From Streptomyces sp. ISL-96 (GTDB taxonomy: Bacteria; Actinomycetota; Actinomycetes; Streptomycetales; Streptomycetaceae), in the NCBI RefSeq assembly GCF_018614035.1, contig NZ_JAGGPA010000034.1, positions 62,001 through 126,000 on the forward strand: a stretch of 64,000 nt of DNA, given 5' to 3'. A model generated the notes under the pieces. The model made no database searches. It was not told the DNA's origin and saw nothing but the letters and a program-made list of their open reading frames with translations. The translations under genes and the position numbers were made by a program. Positions 8,176-17,288 of the stretch are shown here, piece after piece. Position 1 is the first letter of the stretch; each line of letters begins with the position of its first letter.

Positions 8176-9423
8176 ATGGAGCAGTACGAGCCGGACAGCC
8201 TCTCCGCGGCCCAAGTGGCCGCCATGCGACGCAGCATGACGCACGGCAGGGGCGCTCTCACCCGACGTTCGATGCTGCGCGCCTCAGGCGTCGGCGCGCT
8301 CGCGATCGGCGGTCTCGGCACGCTGAGCGCCTGTGGCATCCCGCCCGCCAAGCGGGAGGGCGACGCGCCGGCCTCCGACGACCACTCGGCCAAGGAGAAG
8401 CAGATCAGCTTCTCCAACTGGACCGAATACATGGACGTCAGTGAGGACGAGAAGAGCCGGCCCTCCCTGGAGGCGTTCACCAAGCGCACCGGGATCAAGG
8501 TCAAGTACACCGAGGACATCAACGACAACGTCGAGTTCTTCGGCAAGATCAAACCGCAGCTCGCGGCCGGTCAGGACACCGGACGCGACCTCATCTGCGT
8601 CACCGACTGGCTGGCCGCCCGCCTCATCCGGCTCGGCTGGGCGCAGAAGCTCGACCCGTCGAACCTGCCGAACGCGTTCGCCAACCTCTCCTCCCAGTTC
8701 CGCTCCCCCGACTGGGACCCGGGCCGCGCCTACTCGTACCCCTGGACCGGCATCTCCACGGTCATCGCCTACAACGCCAAGGCGACCGGCGGCAGGAAGG
8801 TCGAAACCGTCACGCAGCTGCTGGAGGACCCCGCCCTCAAGGGCAAGGTCGGTTTCCTCTCCGAGATGCGCGACTCCATCGGCATGACCCTCATCGACAT
8901 GGGCAAGGACCCGGGGAAGTTCACCGACGACGACTTCGACGCGACCGTCGCCCGGATCCAGAAGGCCGTCGACAAGAAGCAGATCCGCCGCTTCACCGGC
9001 AACGACTACACCTCCGACCTGAGCAAGGGCGACCTCGCGGCCTGCCTCGCCTGGGCCGGTGACGTCATCCAGCTCCAGGCCGACAACCCGGACATCAAGT
9101 TCGTGATCCCGGAGGCCGGTTACATCACCTCCAGCGACAACCTGCTGGTCCCGGCCAAGGCGCGGCACAAGACCAACGCCGAGAAGCTCATCGACTACTA
9201 CTACGAGCCCCCGGTCGCCGCCGAGCTCGCCGCGTACATCAACTACGTGTGCCCGGTCGAGGGTGTGCGCGAGGAGCTCGCGAAGATCGACGAGTCGATG
9301 GCCTCCAACACGCTGATCCTTCCCGACAAGGCGATGGCCGCCAAGTCCCGCGCCTTCCGCTCGCTCAGCGGCAAGGAAGAGACGGCGTACGAGGAGAAGT
9401 TCGCCAAGCTCATCGGCGCCTGA
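8176..9423 (+). CDS. potD: Polyamine ABC transporter substrate-binding lipoprotein, PotD family, copy 2
   Basis: A 415-residue extracytoplasmic polyamine-binding protein. A charged N-terminus leads into TRRSMLRASGVGALAIGGLG and then TLSACG: twin arginines plus a lipobox cysteine, indicating Tat export and lipid anchoring. ISFSNWTEYMD, EDINDNVEFFGKI and RFTGNDYTSDLSKGD correspond closely to motifs in copy 1. The start has AAAGG 10 bases upstream. It lies 49 bp after the aldehyde dehydrogenase and 54 bp before the ATPase gene, so it belongs to the importer operon. Putrescine or spermidine are the likely ligands; binding selectivity cannot be read from sequence alone. Confidence 0.93.
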   Translation: MEQYEPDSLSAAQVAAMRRSMTHGRGALTRRSMLRASGVGALAIGGLGTLSACGIPPAKREGDAPASDDHSAKEKQISFSNWTEYMDVSEDEKSRPSLEAFTKRTGIKVKYTEDINDNVEFFGKIKPQLAAGQDTGRDLICVTDWLAARLIRLGWAQKLDPSNLPNAFANLSSQFRSPDWDPGRAYSYPWTGISTVIAYNAKATGGRKVETVTQLLEDPALKGKVGFLSEMRDSIGMTLIDMGKDPGKFTDDDFDATVARIQKAVDKKQIRRFTGNDYTSDLSKGDLAACLAWAGDVIQLQADNPDIKFVIPEAGYITSSDNLLVPAKARHKTNAEKLIDYYYEPPVAAELAAYINYVCPVEGVREELAKIDESMASNTLILPDKAMAAKSRAFRSLSGKEETAYEEKFAKLIGA

Positions 9424-9477
9424 GCCGAGCCGCTGTCCGCTCCCGCCCCCCCTCTCAACACCCTGGGACCACACCCC

Positions 9478-10629
9478 ATGACGCAGAAGACAGAAGGCGG
9501 CGACGTCCGCCTCTCCGGGATCAGCAAGACCTACGGCTCGTTCACGGCCGTACACCCGCTCGACCTGACCATCCCGCAGGGCTCCTTCTTCGCCCTGCTC
9601 GGCGCCTCCGGCTGCGGCAAGACCACAACCCTGCGGATGATCGCGGGACTTGAGGAGCCGACCACCGGCACGGTCTTCCTCGGCGACAAGGACGTCACCG
9701 ACCTCCAGCCGTACAAGCGCCCGGTCAACACCGTCTTCCAGAGCTACGCCCTCTTCCCGCACCTCAACGTCTCCGAGAACATCGCCTTCGGCCTGCGCCG
9801 GCGCGGCATCAAGTCGTTCAAGAAGCAGGTCGACGACATGCTGGACCTCGTCCAGCTCGGCGCCTTCGCCGCCCGCAAGCCGCACCAGCTCTCCGGCGGC
9901 CAGCAGCAGCGCGTCGCCGTCGCCCGCGCGCTCATCAACCACCCGCAGGTGCTGCTCCTCGACGAGCCGCTCGGCGCGCTCGACCTCAAGCTGCGCCGCC
10001 AGATGCAGCTGGAGCTCAAGCGCATTCAGACCGAGGTCGGCATCACCTTCGTGCACGTCACGCACGACCAGGAGGAGGCCATGACCATGGCCGACCAGGT
10101 CGCGGTGATGAACGGCGGCCGGGTCGAGCAGCTCGGCGCCCCCGCCGACCTCTACGAGAACCCGAAGACGACGTTCGTCGCCAACTTCCTCGGTACGTCG
10201 AACCTCATCGAGGCCGAGGTCGTCGAGACCTTGGGCGACAACACCGTGGTCACCTGCGGCGGCTCCAAACTCCGCGTCCCGGGCGAGCGTTGTGCGTCGC
10301 AGCCCCGCACCGGCGGCAAGCTGCTCGTCGGCGTACGCCCGGAGAAGGTTTCGGTCGCGCACGCCGACGACGCGGGCAGCGTCGCGATCGGCCGCAACAA
10401 GATCACCGGCCGGATCGTCGCCTCCAGCTTCATAGGTGTGTCAACCCAGTACATCGTCGACAGCCCGGCCTGTTCCGACTTCGAGGTGTACGTCCAGAAC
10501 ATCGAGCGCGACGCGCGGCTGGCCCCCGGCGCCGAGGTCGTCCTGCACTGGAACCCCGCCCACACCTTCGGGCTGGACGCGGACCAGGACATCGACGCGG
10601 GCGTGGAGACGGTGGAGGAGAGCGCGTGA
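9478..10629 (+). CDS. potA: Polyamine ABC transporter ATP-binding protein
   Basis: A 383-residue ABC ATPase that powers polyamine import. It shows Walker A GASGCGKTTT, signature LSGGQQQRV, Walker B LLLDEPLGALD and switch histidine THDQEEAMTMADQ. About 130 further residues form the TOBE-type regulatory domain typical of PotA/MalK ATPases (GVRPEKV near residue 285). The C-rich sequence just upstream of ATG 9478 has no clear Shine-Dalgarno site, which is unusual beside its neighbours. Its stop overlaps the GTG of the next gene (GTGA), indicating translational coupling. Confidence 0.95.
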   Translation: MTQKTEGGDVRLSGISKTYGSFTAVHPLDLTIPQGSFFALLGASGCGKTTTLRMIAGLEEPTTGTVFLGDKDVTDLQPYKRPVNTVFQSYALFPHLNVSENIAFGLRRRGIKSFKKQVDDMLDLVQLGAFAARKPHQLSGGQQQRVAVARALINHPQVLLLDEPLGALDLKLRRQMQLELKRIQTEVGITFVHVTHDQEEAMTMADQVAVMNGGRVEQLGAPADLYENPKTTFVANFLGTSNLIEAEVVETLGDNTVVTCGGSKLRVPGERCASQPRTGGKLLVGVRPEKVSVAHADDAGSVAIGRNKITGRIVASSFIGVSTQYIVDSPACSDFEVYVQNIERDARLAPGAEVVLHWNPAHTFGLDADQDIDAGVETVEESA

Positions 10630-11561
10630 GCGTCACCGACGCGCCGCCCCTGGCGCCCGCACCGGCGGAGGAACCGCCCGCCCCGCGCAAGGCCTCCACC
10701 CGCAAGCGGCTCGTACCGTACTGGCTGCTGCTGCCCGGCATCCTGTGGCTGATCGTCTTCTTCGCGCTGCCGATGGTCTACCAGGCGTCGACCTCGGTGC
10801 AGACCGGCTCGCTGGAGAAGGGCTTCGAGGTCACCTGGCACTTCCAGACGTACTGGGACGCGCTGACCGAGTACTACCCCCAGTTCATCCGGTCGTTGCT
10901 GTACGCCGGCACCGCCACCCTGCTGTGCCTGCTGCTCGGCTACCCGCTCGCGTACATGATCGCCTTCAAGGCGGGGCGCTGGCGCGGACTCGTCCTGGTG
11001 CTGGTCATCGCGCCGTTCTTCACCAGCTTCCTGATCCGTACGCTCGCGTGGAAGACGATCCTCGCGGACGGCGGCCCGGTGGTCGACGTACTGAACACCC
11101 TGCATGTCCTGGACATCACCAGCCTGCTCGGCTGGACCGAGGGCGACCGGGTGCTGGCCACGCCGATGGCCGTGGTCTGCGGCCTGACGTACAACTTCCT
11201 GCCCTTCATGATCCTGCCGCTCTACACCTCGCTGGAGCGGATCGACGGCAGGCTGCACGAGGCGGCGGGCGACCTGTACGCCACCCCGGCGACCACCTTC
11301 CGCAAGGTGACCTTCCCGCTCTCGATGCCGGGTGTCGTCTCGGGCACGCTGCTGACCTTCATTCCGGCGTGCGGCGATTACGTCAACGCGGAACTGCTCG
11401 GCTCGACCGACACGAAAATGGTCGGCAGCGTCATCCAGTCGCAATTCCTGCGCGTGCTCGACTATCCGACGGCGGCCGCGCTGTCCTTCATCCTGATGGC
11501 GATCGTGCTGGCCATGGTCACCGTGTACATCCGCAAGTCCGGGACGGAGGATCTGGTCTGA
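10626..11561 (+). CDS. potB: Polyamine ABC transporter permease (PotB type)
   Basis: A 311-residue inner-membrane permease with six predicted helices, starting near residues 28, 88, 122, 178, 238 and 285. The cytoplasmic EAA loop that contacts the ATPase is LHEAAGDLYATPATTFRKV. The GTG start at 10626 overlaps the potA stop by four bases, and the stop overlaps the next ATG by one base (TGATG). The N-terminal tail is proline- and alanine-rich (DAPPLAPAPAEEPPAPRK), a common actinobacterial extension. Confidence 0.93.
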   Translation: MSVTDAPPLAPAPAEEPPAPRKASTRKRLVPYWLLLPGILWLIVFFALPMVYQASTSVQTGSLEKGFEVTWHFQTYWDALTEYYPQFIRSLLYAGTATLLCLLLGYPLAYMIAFKAGRWRGLVLVLVIAPFFTSFLIRTLAWKTILADGGPVVDVLNTLHVLDITSLLGWTEGDRVLATPMAVVCGLTYNFLPFMILPLYTSLERIDGRLHEAAGDLYATPATTFRKVTFPLSMPGVVSGTLLTFIPACGDYVNAELLGSTDTKMVGSVIQSQFLRVLDYPTAAALSFILMAIVLAMVTVYIRKSGTEDLV

Positions 11562-12367
11562 TGTCTTTGATTCGCTGGATACGACGCAATCTCGTCGTCA
11601 TCGCCGGGCTGCTGACGCTCGCTTACATGATCCTGCCGAACATCGTCGTGATGGTGTTCTCCTTCAACAATCCGAAGGGGCGCTTCAACTACGCCTGGCA
11701 GGAATTCTCGCTGGACGCGTGGAAGGACCCGTGCGGCGTGGCCGACCTGTGCGGCTCGCTCTCCCTCTCGCTCCAGATCGCCGCCTGGGCGACGGTCGGC
11801 GCGACCGTGCTCGGCACGATGATCGCCTTCGCACTGGTCCGCTACCGCTTCCGGGCGCGTGGCGCGATCAACTCGCTGATCTTCCTCCCGATGGCCATGC
11901 CCGAGGTCGTCATGGCCGCCTCGCTGCTGACGCTCTTTCTCAACATGGGCGCCCAGCTGGGCTTCTGGACCGTCCTCATCGCGCACATCATGTTCTGCCT
12001 GAGCTTCGTCGTGACGGCGGTCAAGGCGCGCGTGATGTCGATGGACCCGCGCCTGGAGGAGGCGGCACGCGATCTCTACGCCGGTCCCGTGCAGACGTTC
12101 GTACGGGTGACCCTGCCGATCGCGGCGCCCGGAATCGCCGCGGGAGCGCTGCTCGCCTTCGCGCTTTCCTTCGATGATTTCATCATCACCAATTTCAATG
12201 CGGGCTCGACCGTCACCTTCCCCATGTTCGTGTGGGGATCGGCGCAGCGTGGCACGCCCGTACAGATCAACGTCATTGGTACGGCTATGTTCGTCATCGC
12301 CGTGCTGGTGGTTCTCGGCGGTCAGCTTCTCGCGAGCCGGCGAAAGAACAGCGCACAGCCCCAGTAA
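11561..12367 (+). CDS. potC: Polyamine ABC transporter permease (PotC type)
   Basis: A 268-residue second permease subunit with about six helices and the EAA motif LEEAARDLYAGPVQTFVRV. VMVFSFNNPKGRFNYAWQ after the first helix and SFDDFIITNFNAG before the last are typical of PotC/PotI proteins. It starts in the stop codon of potB (TGATG), so the two are translationally coupled. An oxidase gene follows 21 bp later, suggesting that import and first oxidation are co-expressed. Confidence 0.93.
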   Translation: MSLIRWIRRNLVVIAGLLTLAYMILPNIVVMVFSFNNPKGRFNYAWQEFSLDAWKDPCGVADLCGSLSLSLQIAAWATVGATVLGTMIAFALVRYRFRARGAINSLIFLPMAMPEVVMAASLLTLFLNMGAQLGFWTVLIAHIMFCLSFVVTAVKARVMSMDPRLEEAARDLYAGPVQTFVRVTLPIAAPGIAAGALLAFALSFDDFIITNFNAGSTVTFPMFVWGSAQRGTPVQINVIGTAMFVIAVLVVLGGQLLASRRKNSAQPQ

Positions 12368-12388
12368 GTCCTGAAGGAGTTGGAAACC

Positions 12389-13807
12389 ATGGCCCCAGTT
12401 GCCATGCGTAGTGCCGCAGAATCCCTTTCCGGCGTAAAGCCGGTGTCGTTCTGGCTGGACGACCCCGAAAAGCCCGCACCACAGCCCGCCCTCACCGGCG
12501 ACGAGCGATGCGATCTGCTCGTCGTTGGCGGCGGATACAGCGGACTGTGGACCGCCCTCCTCGCCAAGGAGCGCGATCCCGAGCGGGATGTCGTACTGAT
12601 CGAGGGGCACGAGGTGGGCTGGGCCGCCTCGGGTCGCAACGGCGGATTCTGCGCCGCCTCCCTCACGCACGGCCTGAGCAACGGCATCTCGCGCTGGCCG
12701 GGCGAGCTGGCCAAGCTGGAGGAGCTCGGCGAGCGCAACCTCGACGCGATCGAGGCGGCGGTGGCGGCGTACGGCATCGACTGCGACTTCGAGCGCACCG
12801 GTGAGATCGACGTCGCCACCGAGCCGCATCAGCTCGAAGAGCTGAAGGAGATGTACGAGGAGGCGCGGAAGCTGGGCTTCGCCGACGGCCTCGAACTCCT
12901 CGACCAGGACGCGGTGCGCGCAGAGGTCAATTCGCCCACCTTCGTCGGCGGGCTGCTCGACCGGCGCGGCGTCGCCATGCTGAACCCGGCCAAGCTGGCG
13001 TGGGGTCTGAAGCGGGCGTGCCTCGGTCTGGGCGTACGGATGTACGAGCACACGCGGGGTCTGGACCTGGTTTCGGCCGGCGCGGGGATGGCGGTGCGCA
13101 CGCCGTACGGCCGGGTCTTCGCCCGCCGGGTCGCTCTGGGCACCAACATCTTCCCGTCGCTGGTCAAGCGGATCCGCTCGTACACCGTCCCGGTCTACGA
13201 CTACGCGCTGATGACCGAGCCGCTCACCGCCGGCCAGCTCGCCTCGATCGGCTGGAAGAACCGGCAGGGCCTGGGCGACAGCGCGAACCAGTTCCACTAC
13301 TTCAGGCTGAGCGCCGACAACCGCGTCCTGTGGGGCGGTTACGACGCCATCTACCCCTTCGGCGGCAAGCTGAGCGCCGACATGGACCACCGGCCACAGA
13401 CCTACCTCAAGCTGGCCGAGCACTTCTTCCGCTGCTTCCCGCAGCTGGAGGACGTGCGCTTCAGCCACGCGTGGGGCGGCGCGATCGACACCTGCTCGCG
13501 CTTCTCCGCGTTCTTCGGCACGGCTCACGCGGGGAAGGTCGCGTACGCCGCCGGGTACACCGGCCTCGGTGTCGGATCGACCCGCTTCGGAGCGGACGTC
13601 ATGCTCGACCTGCTCGCGGGCGAGCGTACCGAGCGTACGGAGCTGGAGATGGTGCGCAGCAAGCCGGTGCCGTTCCCACCGGAGCCCTTCGCGTGGGCCG
13701 GCATCGGCATCACCAAGTGGTCGCTCGCCCGGTCGGACGACAACGGCGGCCACCGCAACGTGTGGCTGAAGGCCATGGACAAGCTGGGACTCGGCTTCGA
13801 CAGCTGA
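12389..13807 (+). CDS. FAD-dependent amine/amino-acid oxidoreductase (gamma-glutamylputrescine oxidase-like)
   Basis: A 472-residue DAO-superfamily flavoenzyme. The dinucleotide-binding fold is at residues 40-60 (LLVVGGGYSGLWTALLAKE) followed by VVLIEGHEVGWAASGRNGGF, the pattern shared by PuuB, DadA and glycine oxidases. A second FAD-contact region, AYAAGYTGLGVGSTRFGAD, is near the C-terminus. The likely role is oxidative deamination of putrescine or gamma-glutamylputrescine to the aldehyde used by the adjacent dehydrogenases; this follows from context, not from substrate-specific residues. ATG 12389 has GAAGGAG 8 bases upstream; an in-frame TTG at 12380 was rejected. Confidence 0.85.
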   Translation: MAPVAMRSAAESLSGVKPVSFWLDDPEKPAPQPALTGDERCDLLVVGGGYSGLWTALLAKERDPERDVVLIEGHEVGWAASGRNGGFCAASLTHGLSNGISRWPGELAKLEELGERNLDAIEAAVAAYGIDCDFERTGEIDVATEPHQLEELKEMYEEARKLGFADGLELLDQDAVRAEVNSPTFVGGLLDRRGVAMLNPAKLAWGLKRACLGLGVRMYEHTRGLDLVSAGAGMAVRTPYGRVFARRVALGTNIFPSLVKRIRSYTVPVYDYALMTEPLTAGQLASIGWKNRQGLGDSANQFHYFRLSADNRVLWGGYDAIYPFGGKLSADMDHRPQTYLKLAEHFFRCFPQLEDVRFSHAWGGAIDTCSRFSAFFGTAHAGKVAYAAGYTGLGVGSTRFGADVMLDLLAGERTERTELEMVRSKPVPFPPEPFAWAGIGITKWSLARSDDNGGHRNVWLKAMDKLGLGFDS

Positions 13808-13914
13808 GGCCCGGCTCACACCAATGAGGTGACCGAACCCGCGTAATACTCCGGGCCCGGCCCTCTCTCCCTCGTGAACGCATTGACTGCGCACACGAAT
13901 GGAGGCCGGACAAC

Positions 13915-14373
13915 ATGACTGGCTTGGGGCCGAAGACCGCGGTGGAATGGCTCGTCTCGGTAGCACCGGACCCTGACGCCTGCCGGTGGGAATGGGAGCG
14001 AAACCCCCTGGGGGTCGCTCTCCTTCCCGCCGGCAGGCGCTGGGACGTCCTGATCCTGCCGGGGGAGCTGGGCTACCCCACGCTCGACATCCTGGCGCGT
14101 CTCATCGACCGCCCGGGGCCTGTCCTCGCCGACTTCGGCGATTCCCGCATGGGCTTCTTCGTGCCGCCGGGCACGGTCGGCCGCTGGATCGGTACGGGCG
14201 TACGCGGCGCGGGCCGCGGTACCTGGATCGTCGTCCCCTACCCCGGCCGGGCGGCCGGCGGAGTCCGCTGGCTGGTCCTGCCGGACGGCTCGGGCACGCT
14301 CACTGATCCGGCGCTGCTGGAGCTCGCGATGCACGAGGCGGCGGCCGGTATCGCACGGGAAGGCGACGGCTGA
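13915..14373 (+). CDS. Hypothetical 152-residue protein
   Basis: I do not recognise this protein with confidence. It is soluble, has no signal peptide, and contains LPAGRRWDVLILPGELG, GPVLADFGDSRMGFFVPPGT and TWIVVPYPGRAAGGVRWLVL. This pattern recalls small Streptomyces proteins distantly related to the N-terminal module of bifunctional DNA primase/polymerases, a weak suggestion only. A GGAG at 13901-13904 precedes the ATG. Its last 74 bases overlap the 3' end of the convergent PAP2 gene, an unusual amount for real gene pairs. The high-GC codon pattern supports it as coding. Confidence 0.6.
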   Translation: MTGLGPKTAVEWLVSVAPDPDACRWEWERNPLGVALLPAGRRWDVLILPGELGYPTLDILARLIDRPGPVLADFGDSRMGFFVPPGTVGRWIGTGVRGAGRGTWIVVPYPGRAAGGVRWLVLPDGSGTLTDPALLELAMHEAAAGIAREGDG

Positions 14374-15154
14374 CCAGAACCAGCAAGGGGAAGCAAAGAC
14401 ACCAGCTGCCCACGACATCCAGCGGCCAGTGGTAGCCGCGCAGGATCAGGCCGGCGCCGGTGGCGAGCGTAAGGACGAGCGCGAGAAGAGGCGGCCAGCA
14501 ACGGTGGCGGCGTACGTACGCCGAGACGAGCAGGGCCGCGCCGCAGTAGGCCACGGCCGCTGTCGCCGCGTGCCCGGACGGGTAGTACCCGGTCTCCTGT
14601 GTGAGCGGCCCGGGCCGGGCGATCCAGGACTTGAGCGGGGCGACCAGGGCGGGGACCGCCGCCATGGCGAGCACGGCGGCGCACGCGGGGGCGACAGCGC
14701 TGCGACCGGCGCGCCACAGCGTGTACACGACAGCGGCGCCCAGGGCCGGCAGCGCGACGGCCGCATTGCCGAGATCGGCGAAGAATTCCGTGAGACCGGT
14801 CGGGCCGTCGCCCACAACGGCCCGGCCGAGGCGCTCGTCAGCGCGGCGCAGGGGGCCGTGGGCCGCGACCTGCCAGGTGATCAGCGCGAAGAGAAGCCCG
14901 AAGAGGGCGCAGAGGGCGAAGCGGGTGAGGAGGAAAGCCGGCTGCCCCGGAACAGGGGGGGTAGTTCCGGGGCAGCCGCCCGGACCGGGCTGCCGCGCGC
15001 CCCGGGGGGTGTGGGACGGGCGGCGATCCGATCGGTGAGGAGTTCCGGAGCCCGAAGCTCCGGTGGTGTGCGCGACGGCACGACCAGGGCGGGGCGGGGG
15101 GTGCCTCGACCTGGAACCGCCCGCAGTCCCCTGCGAGCGGGGTGTTTCTCTCAT
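14300..15154 (-). CDS. PAP2-family membrane phosphatase
   Basis: A protein of about 284 residues with five or six hydrophobic helices and the three PAP2 phosphatase motifs: KSWIARPGP (motif 1), YPSGHAATAA (motif 2) and ILRGYHWPLDVVGS (motif 3, with the catalytic histidine in RGYH). Expected to dephosphorylate a lipid phosphate such as undecaprenyl diphosphate or phosphatidic acid at the outer face of the membrane. The start is uncertain; ATG 15154 begins MRETPRSQG and leaves a disordered proline-rich N-terminus of about 75 residues before the first helix. The last 74 bases overlap the 3' end of the convergent gene at 13915-14373. Confidence 0.8.
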   Translation of the reverse strand: MRETPRSQGTAGGSRSRHPPPRPGRAVAHTTGASGSGTPHRSDRRPSHTPRGARQPGPGGCPGTTPPVPGQPAFLLTRFALCALFGLLFALITWQVAAHGPLRRADERLGRAVVGDGPTGLTEFFADLGNAAVALPALGAAVVYTLWRAGRSAVAPACAAVLAMAAVPALVAPLKSWIARPGPLTQETGYYPSGHAATAAVAYCGAALLVSAYVRRHRCWPPLLALVLTLATGAGLILRGYHWPLDVVGSWCLCFPLLVLVSRRLPVRYRPPPRASRAPAAPDQ

Positions 15155-15260
15155 CTGCAGAAACCGTACGGCAGAGGGTGGGGGACCGACAGGCGGATCG
15201 TCATCCCGCCATTGGCCCCCCACCCTTTCTTCACAGGGTCACCCCCCGCTCACAGACCGC

Positions 15261-16595
15261 TCACACCCCGGCGAAGGCCGCCTCGATGATGTCCAGACCC
15301 TCGTTGAGCAGGTCCTCGCCGATGACGATCGGCGGCAGGAAGCGGAGCACGTTGCCGTACGTACCGCAGGTGAGGACCAGCAGACCCTCGGCGTGGCACG
15401 CCTTGGCGAGCGCGCCGGCGGCGGCCGCGTTCGGCTCCTTGGTGTCGCGGTCCGTGACGAGCTCGATGGCGATCATGGCGCCGCGGCCACGGATGTCACC
15501 GATGATGTCGAACTTCTCGGCCATGACGGCGAGGCGGCCCTTCATGACCTCTTCGATCCGCTTCGCCTTCTTGTTGAGGTCGAGCTCCTTCATCGTCTCG
15601 ATGGAGCCGAGCGCACCGGCGCAGGCGACCGGGTTTCCGCCGTACGTGCCGCCCAGGCCGCCACCGTGCGGGGCGTCCATGATCTCGGCGCGGCCGGTCA
15701 CGGCGGCGAGCGGCAGGCCGCCCGCGATGCCCTTGGCAGTCGTGATGAGATCCGGAACGATCCCCTCGTCCTCACACGCGAACCACTGGCCGGTGCGGCA
15801 GAAGCCGGACTGGATCTCGTCGGCGACGAAGACGATGCCGTTGTCGTTGGCGAACTTCACGATCGCCGGCAGGAAGCCCTTGGCGGGCTCGATGAAGCCG
15901 CCCTCACCGAGCACCGGCTCGATGATGATCGCGGCGACGTTGTCGGCACCGACCTGCTTCGTGATCTGGTCGATGGCCTGGGCCGCGGCCTCGGGGCCGC
16001 AGTTCTCGGCGCCGGTGGGCCAGCGGTAGCCGTAGGCGACCGGGACGCGGTAGACCTCGGGGGCGAACGGGCCGAAGCCGTTCTTGTACGGCATGTTCTT
16101 GGAGGTCAGCGCCATGGTCAGGTTCGTACGCCCGTGGTAACCGTGGTCGAAGACGACCACAGCCTGCCGCTTGGTGTACGCACGCGCGATCTTGACGGCG
16201 TTCTCGACGGCCTCGGCGCCGGAGTTGAACAGCGCGGACTTCTTGGCGTGGTCGCCCGGGGTCAGCTCGGCGAGCGCCTCACAGACCTCGACGTAGCCCT
16301 CGTACGGCGTGACCATGAAACAGGTGTGCGTGAAGTTCTGCAGCTGGGCGCTCGCCCGCCGCACGACCGCCTCGGCGGAGGCGCCGACGGAGGTCACGGC
16401 GATGCCGGAGCCGAAGTCGATCAGGCGGTTGCCGTCGACGTCCTCGATGATGCCGCCGTCCGCGCGCGCGGTGAAGACGGGCAGCACGGAGCCCACGCCA
16501 CCGGCGACCGTGGCGGTGCGCCGGGCCTGAAGCTCGGCCGACTTCGGGCCGGGAATCGCGGTGACGACGCGGCGCTCCTGCGGGATTGCGGTCAT
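15261..16595 (-). CDS. gabT: 4-aminobutyrate (GABA) aminotransferase
   Basis: A 444-residue class III PLP-dependent aminotransferase that moves the amino group of GABA to 2-oxoglutarate, giving succinate semialdehyde and glutamate. Visible landmarks are FNSGAEAVENAVKIAR (PLP phosphate site), FDHGYHGRTNLTMALT, FVADEIQSGFCRTG (cofactor aspartate) and the PLP-binding lysine in TTAKGIAGGLPLAAV. ATG 16595 has AGGAG 7 bases upstream. It is on the opposite strand from the importer and oxidase but fits the same putrescine-to-succinate pathway. The PAP2 gene lies downstream on the same strand. Confidence 0.95.
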   Translation of the reverse strand: MTAIPQERRVVTAIPGPKSAELQARRTATVAGGVGSVLPVFTARADGGIIEDVDGNRLIDFGSGIAVTSVGASAEAVVRRASAQLQNFTHTCFMVTPYEGYVEVCEALAELTPGDHAKKSALFNSGAEAVENAVKIARAYTKRQAVVVFDHGYHGRTNLTMALTSKNMPYKNGFGPFAPEVYRVPVAYGYRWPTGAENCGPEAAAQAIDQITKQVGADNVAAIIIEPVLGEGGFIEPAKGFLPAIVKFANDNGIVFVADEIQSGFCRTGQWFACEDEGIVPDLITTAKGIAGGLPLAAVTGRAEIMDAPHGGGLGGTYGGNPVACAGALGSIETMKELDLNKKAKRIEEVMKGRLAVMAEKFDIIGDIRGRGAMIAIELVTDRDTKEPNAAAAGALAKACHAEGLLVLTCGTYGNVLRFLPPIVIGEDLLNEGLDIIEAAFAGV

Positions 16596-17288
16596 GGTGG
16601 GGCTCCTGGGGGTATTCCGGACGCTTCTTTACTTCGCAGGCTAGGGGTGGGGGGTGGGACGGGGCATGTTCCGTTAGGGAGAAGTGGGGGCGTGTCGTTG
16701 TCCGCGGCGGACATACCGGGGGCGGGGGCGCGACGCGGTGGCGGTGCCTTGCGGGCTTTTCCCCCCGCCACTTCCCGCTGTGACTTCGCGGCTCCGCCGC
16801 GCCGGGGGCAAGCCCCCAGCCTCCCGGAGGCCCTCCGGCCGCCCTCCGGGCGTGTCCTCAAACGCCGGACGGACTGGATATCGCCTGGATATCGCAGGGC
16901 AGGGGCTGCGCAGCTACGCCACTTGCACCGTCAGTCGGCTTCGGTCGCTTCAACAGCACGATTCAGGGCTCAACGTGCGACGAACCCGCCACTTAACGAG
17001 GCGCAGCACTTCTCGAGCCCCATCCGTCTCAGCCGTATCGCCTCCAGCTGTCTCAGGAGTCGAATGGGGGTGGGTGCACCAGCGGCCGTTCCCGCAGCCG
17101 CTTAGCCAGGGGCCGAGCCACCCCTTCAACCTCGCGCGCCCCACCCGCCGAGTCCGCCACCCGGCAACGAGACACCATCCCCAGCAATATCCCCCCACCC
17201 GGGCGTGCAGCAGTGAACTGCCCAGCCCCGGGCACTAGATTGAGGCCCGGCGCACAGGCTGGTCAGGGGACGAGGGGCAGGGCAGCAC
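16596..17288. other. 693-bp divergent intergenic region with a dispersed repeat core
   Basis: This region separates divergent gabT and the ATPase gene and must hold promoters for both. I see no convincing gene. At 16854-16878, on the minus strand, is the core TCCAGTCCGTCCGGCGTTTG followed by AGGAC, which matches the start of the repeats at 34851 and 49990. A GGGGGCAAGCCCCC hairpin (16804-16817) and CGGAGG/CCTCCG runs flank it. The segment 16880-17200 is less GC-rich than its surroundings and shows no motif I can name. Confidence 0.5.

Noticed and set aside
13808..13864. GGCCCGG/CCGGGCC hairpin as a terminator after the oxidase gene
   Set aside because: Only 7 bp of stem with a 36-nt loop; not convincing.
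15063..17105. 680-residue open frame on the plus strand
   Set aside because: Antisense to gabT, which has complete aminotransferase motifs.
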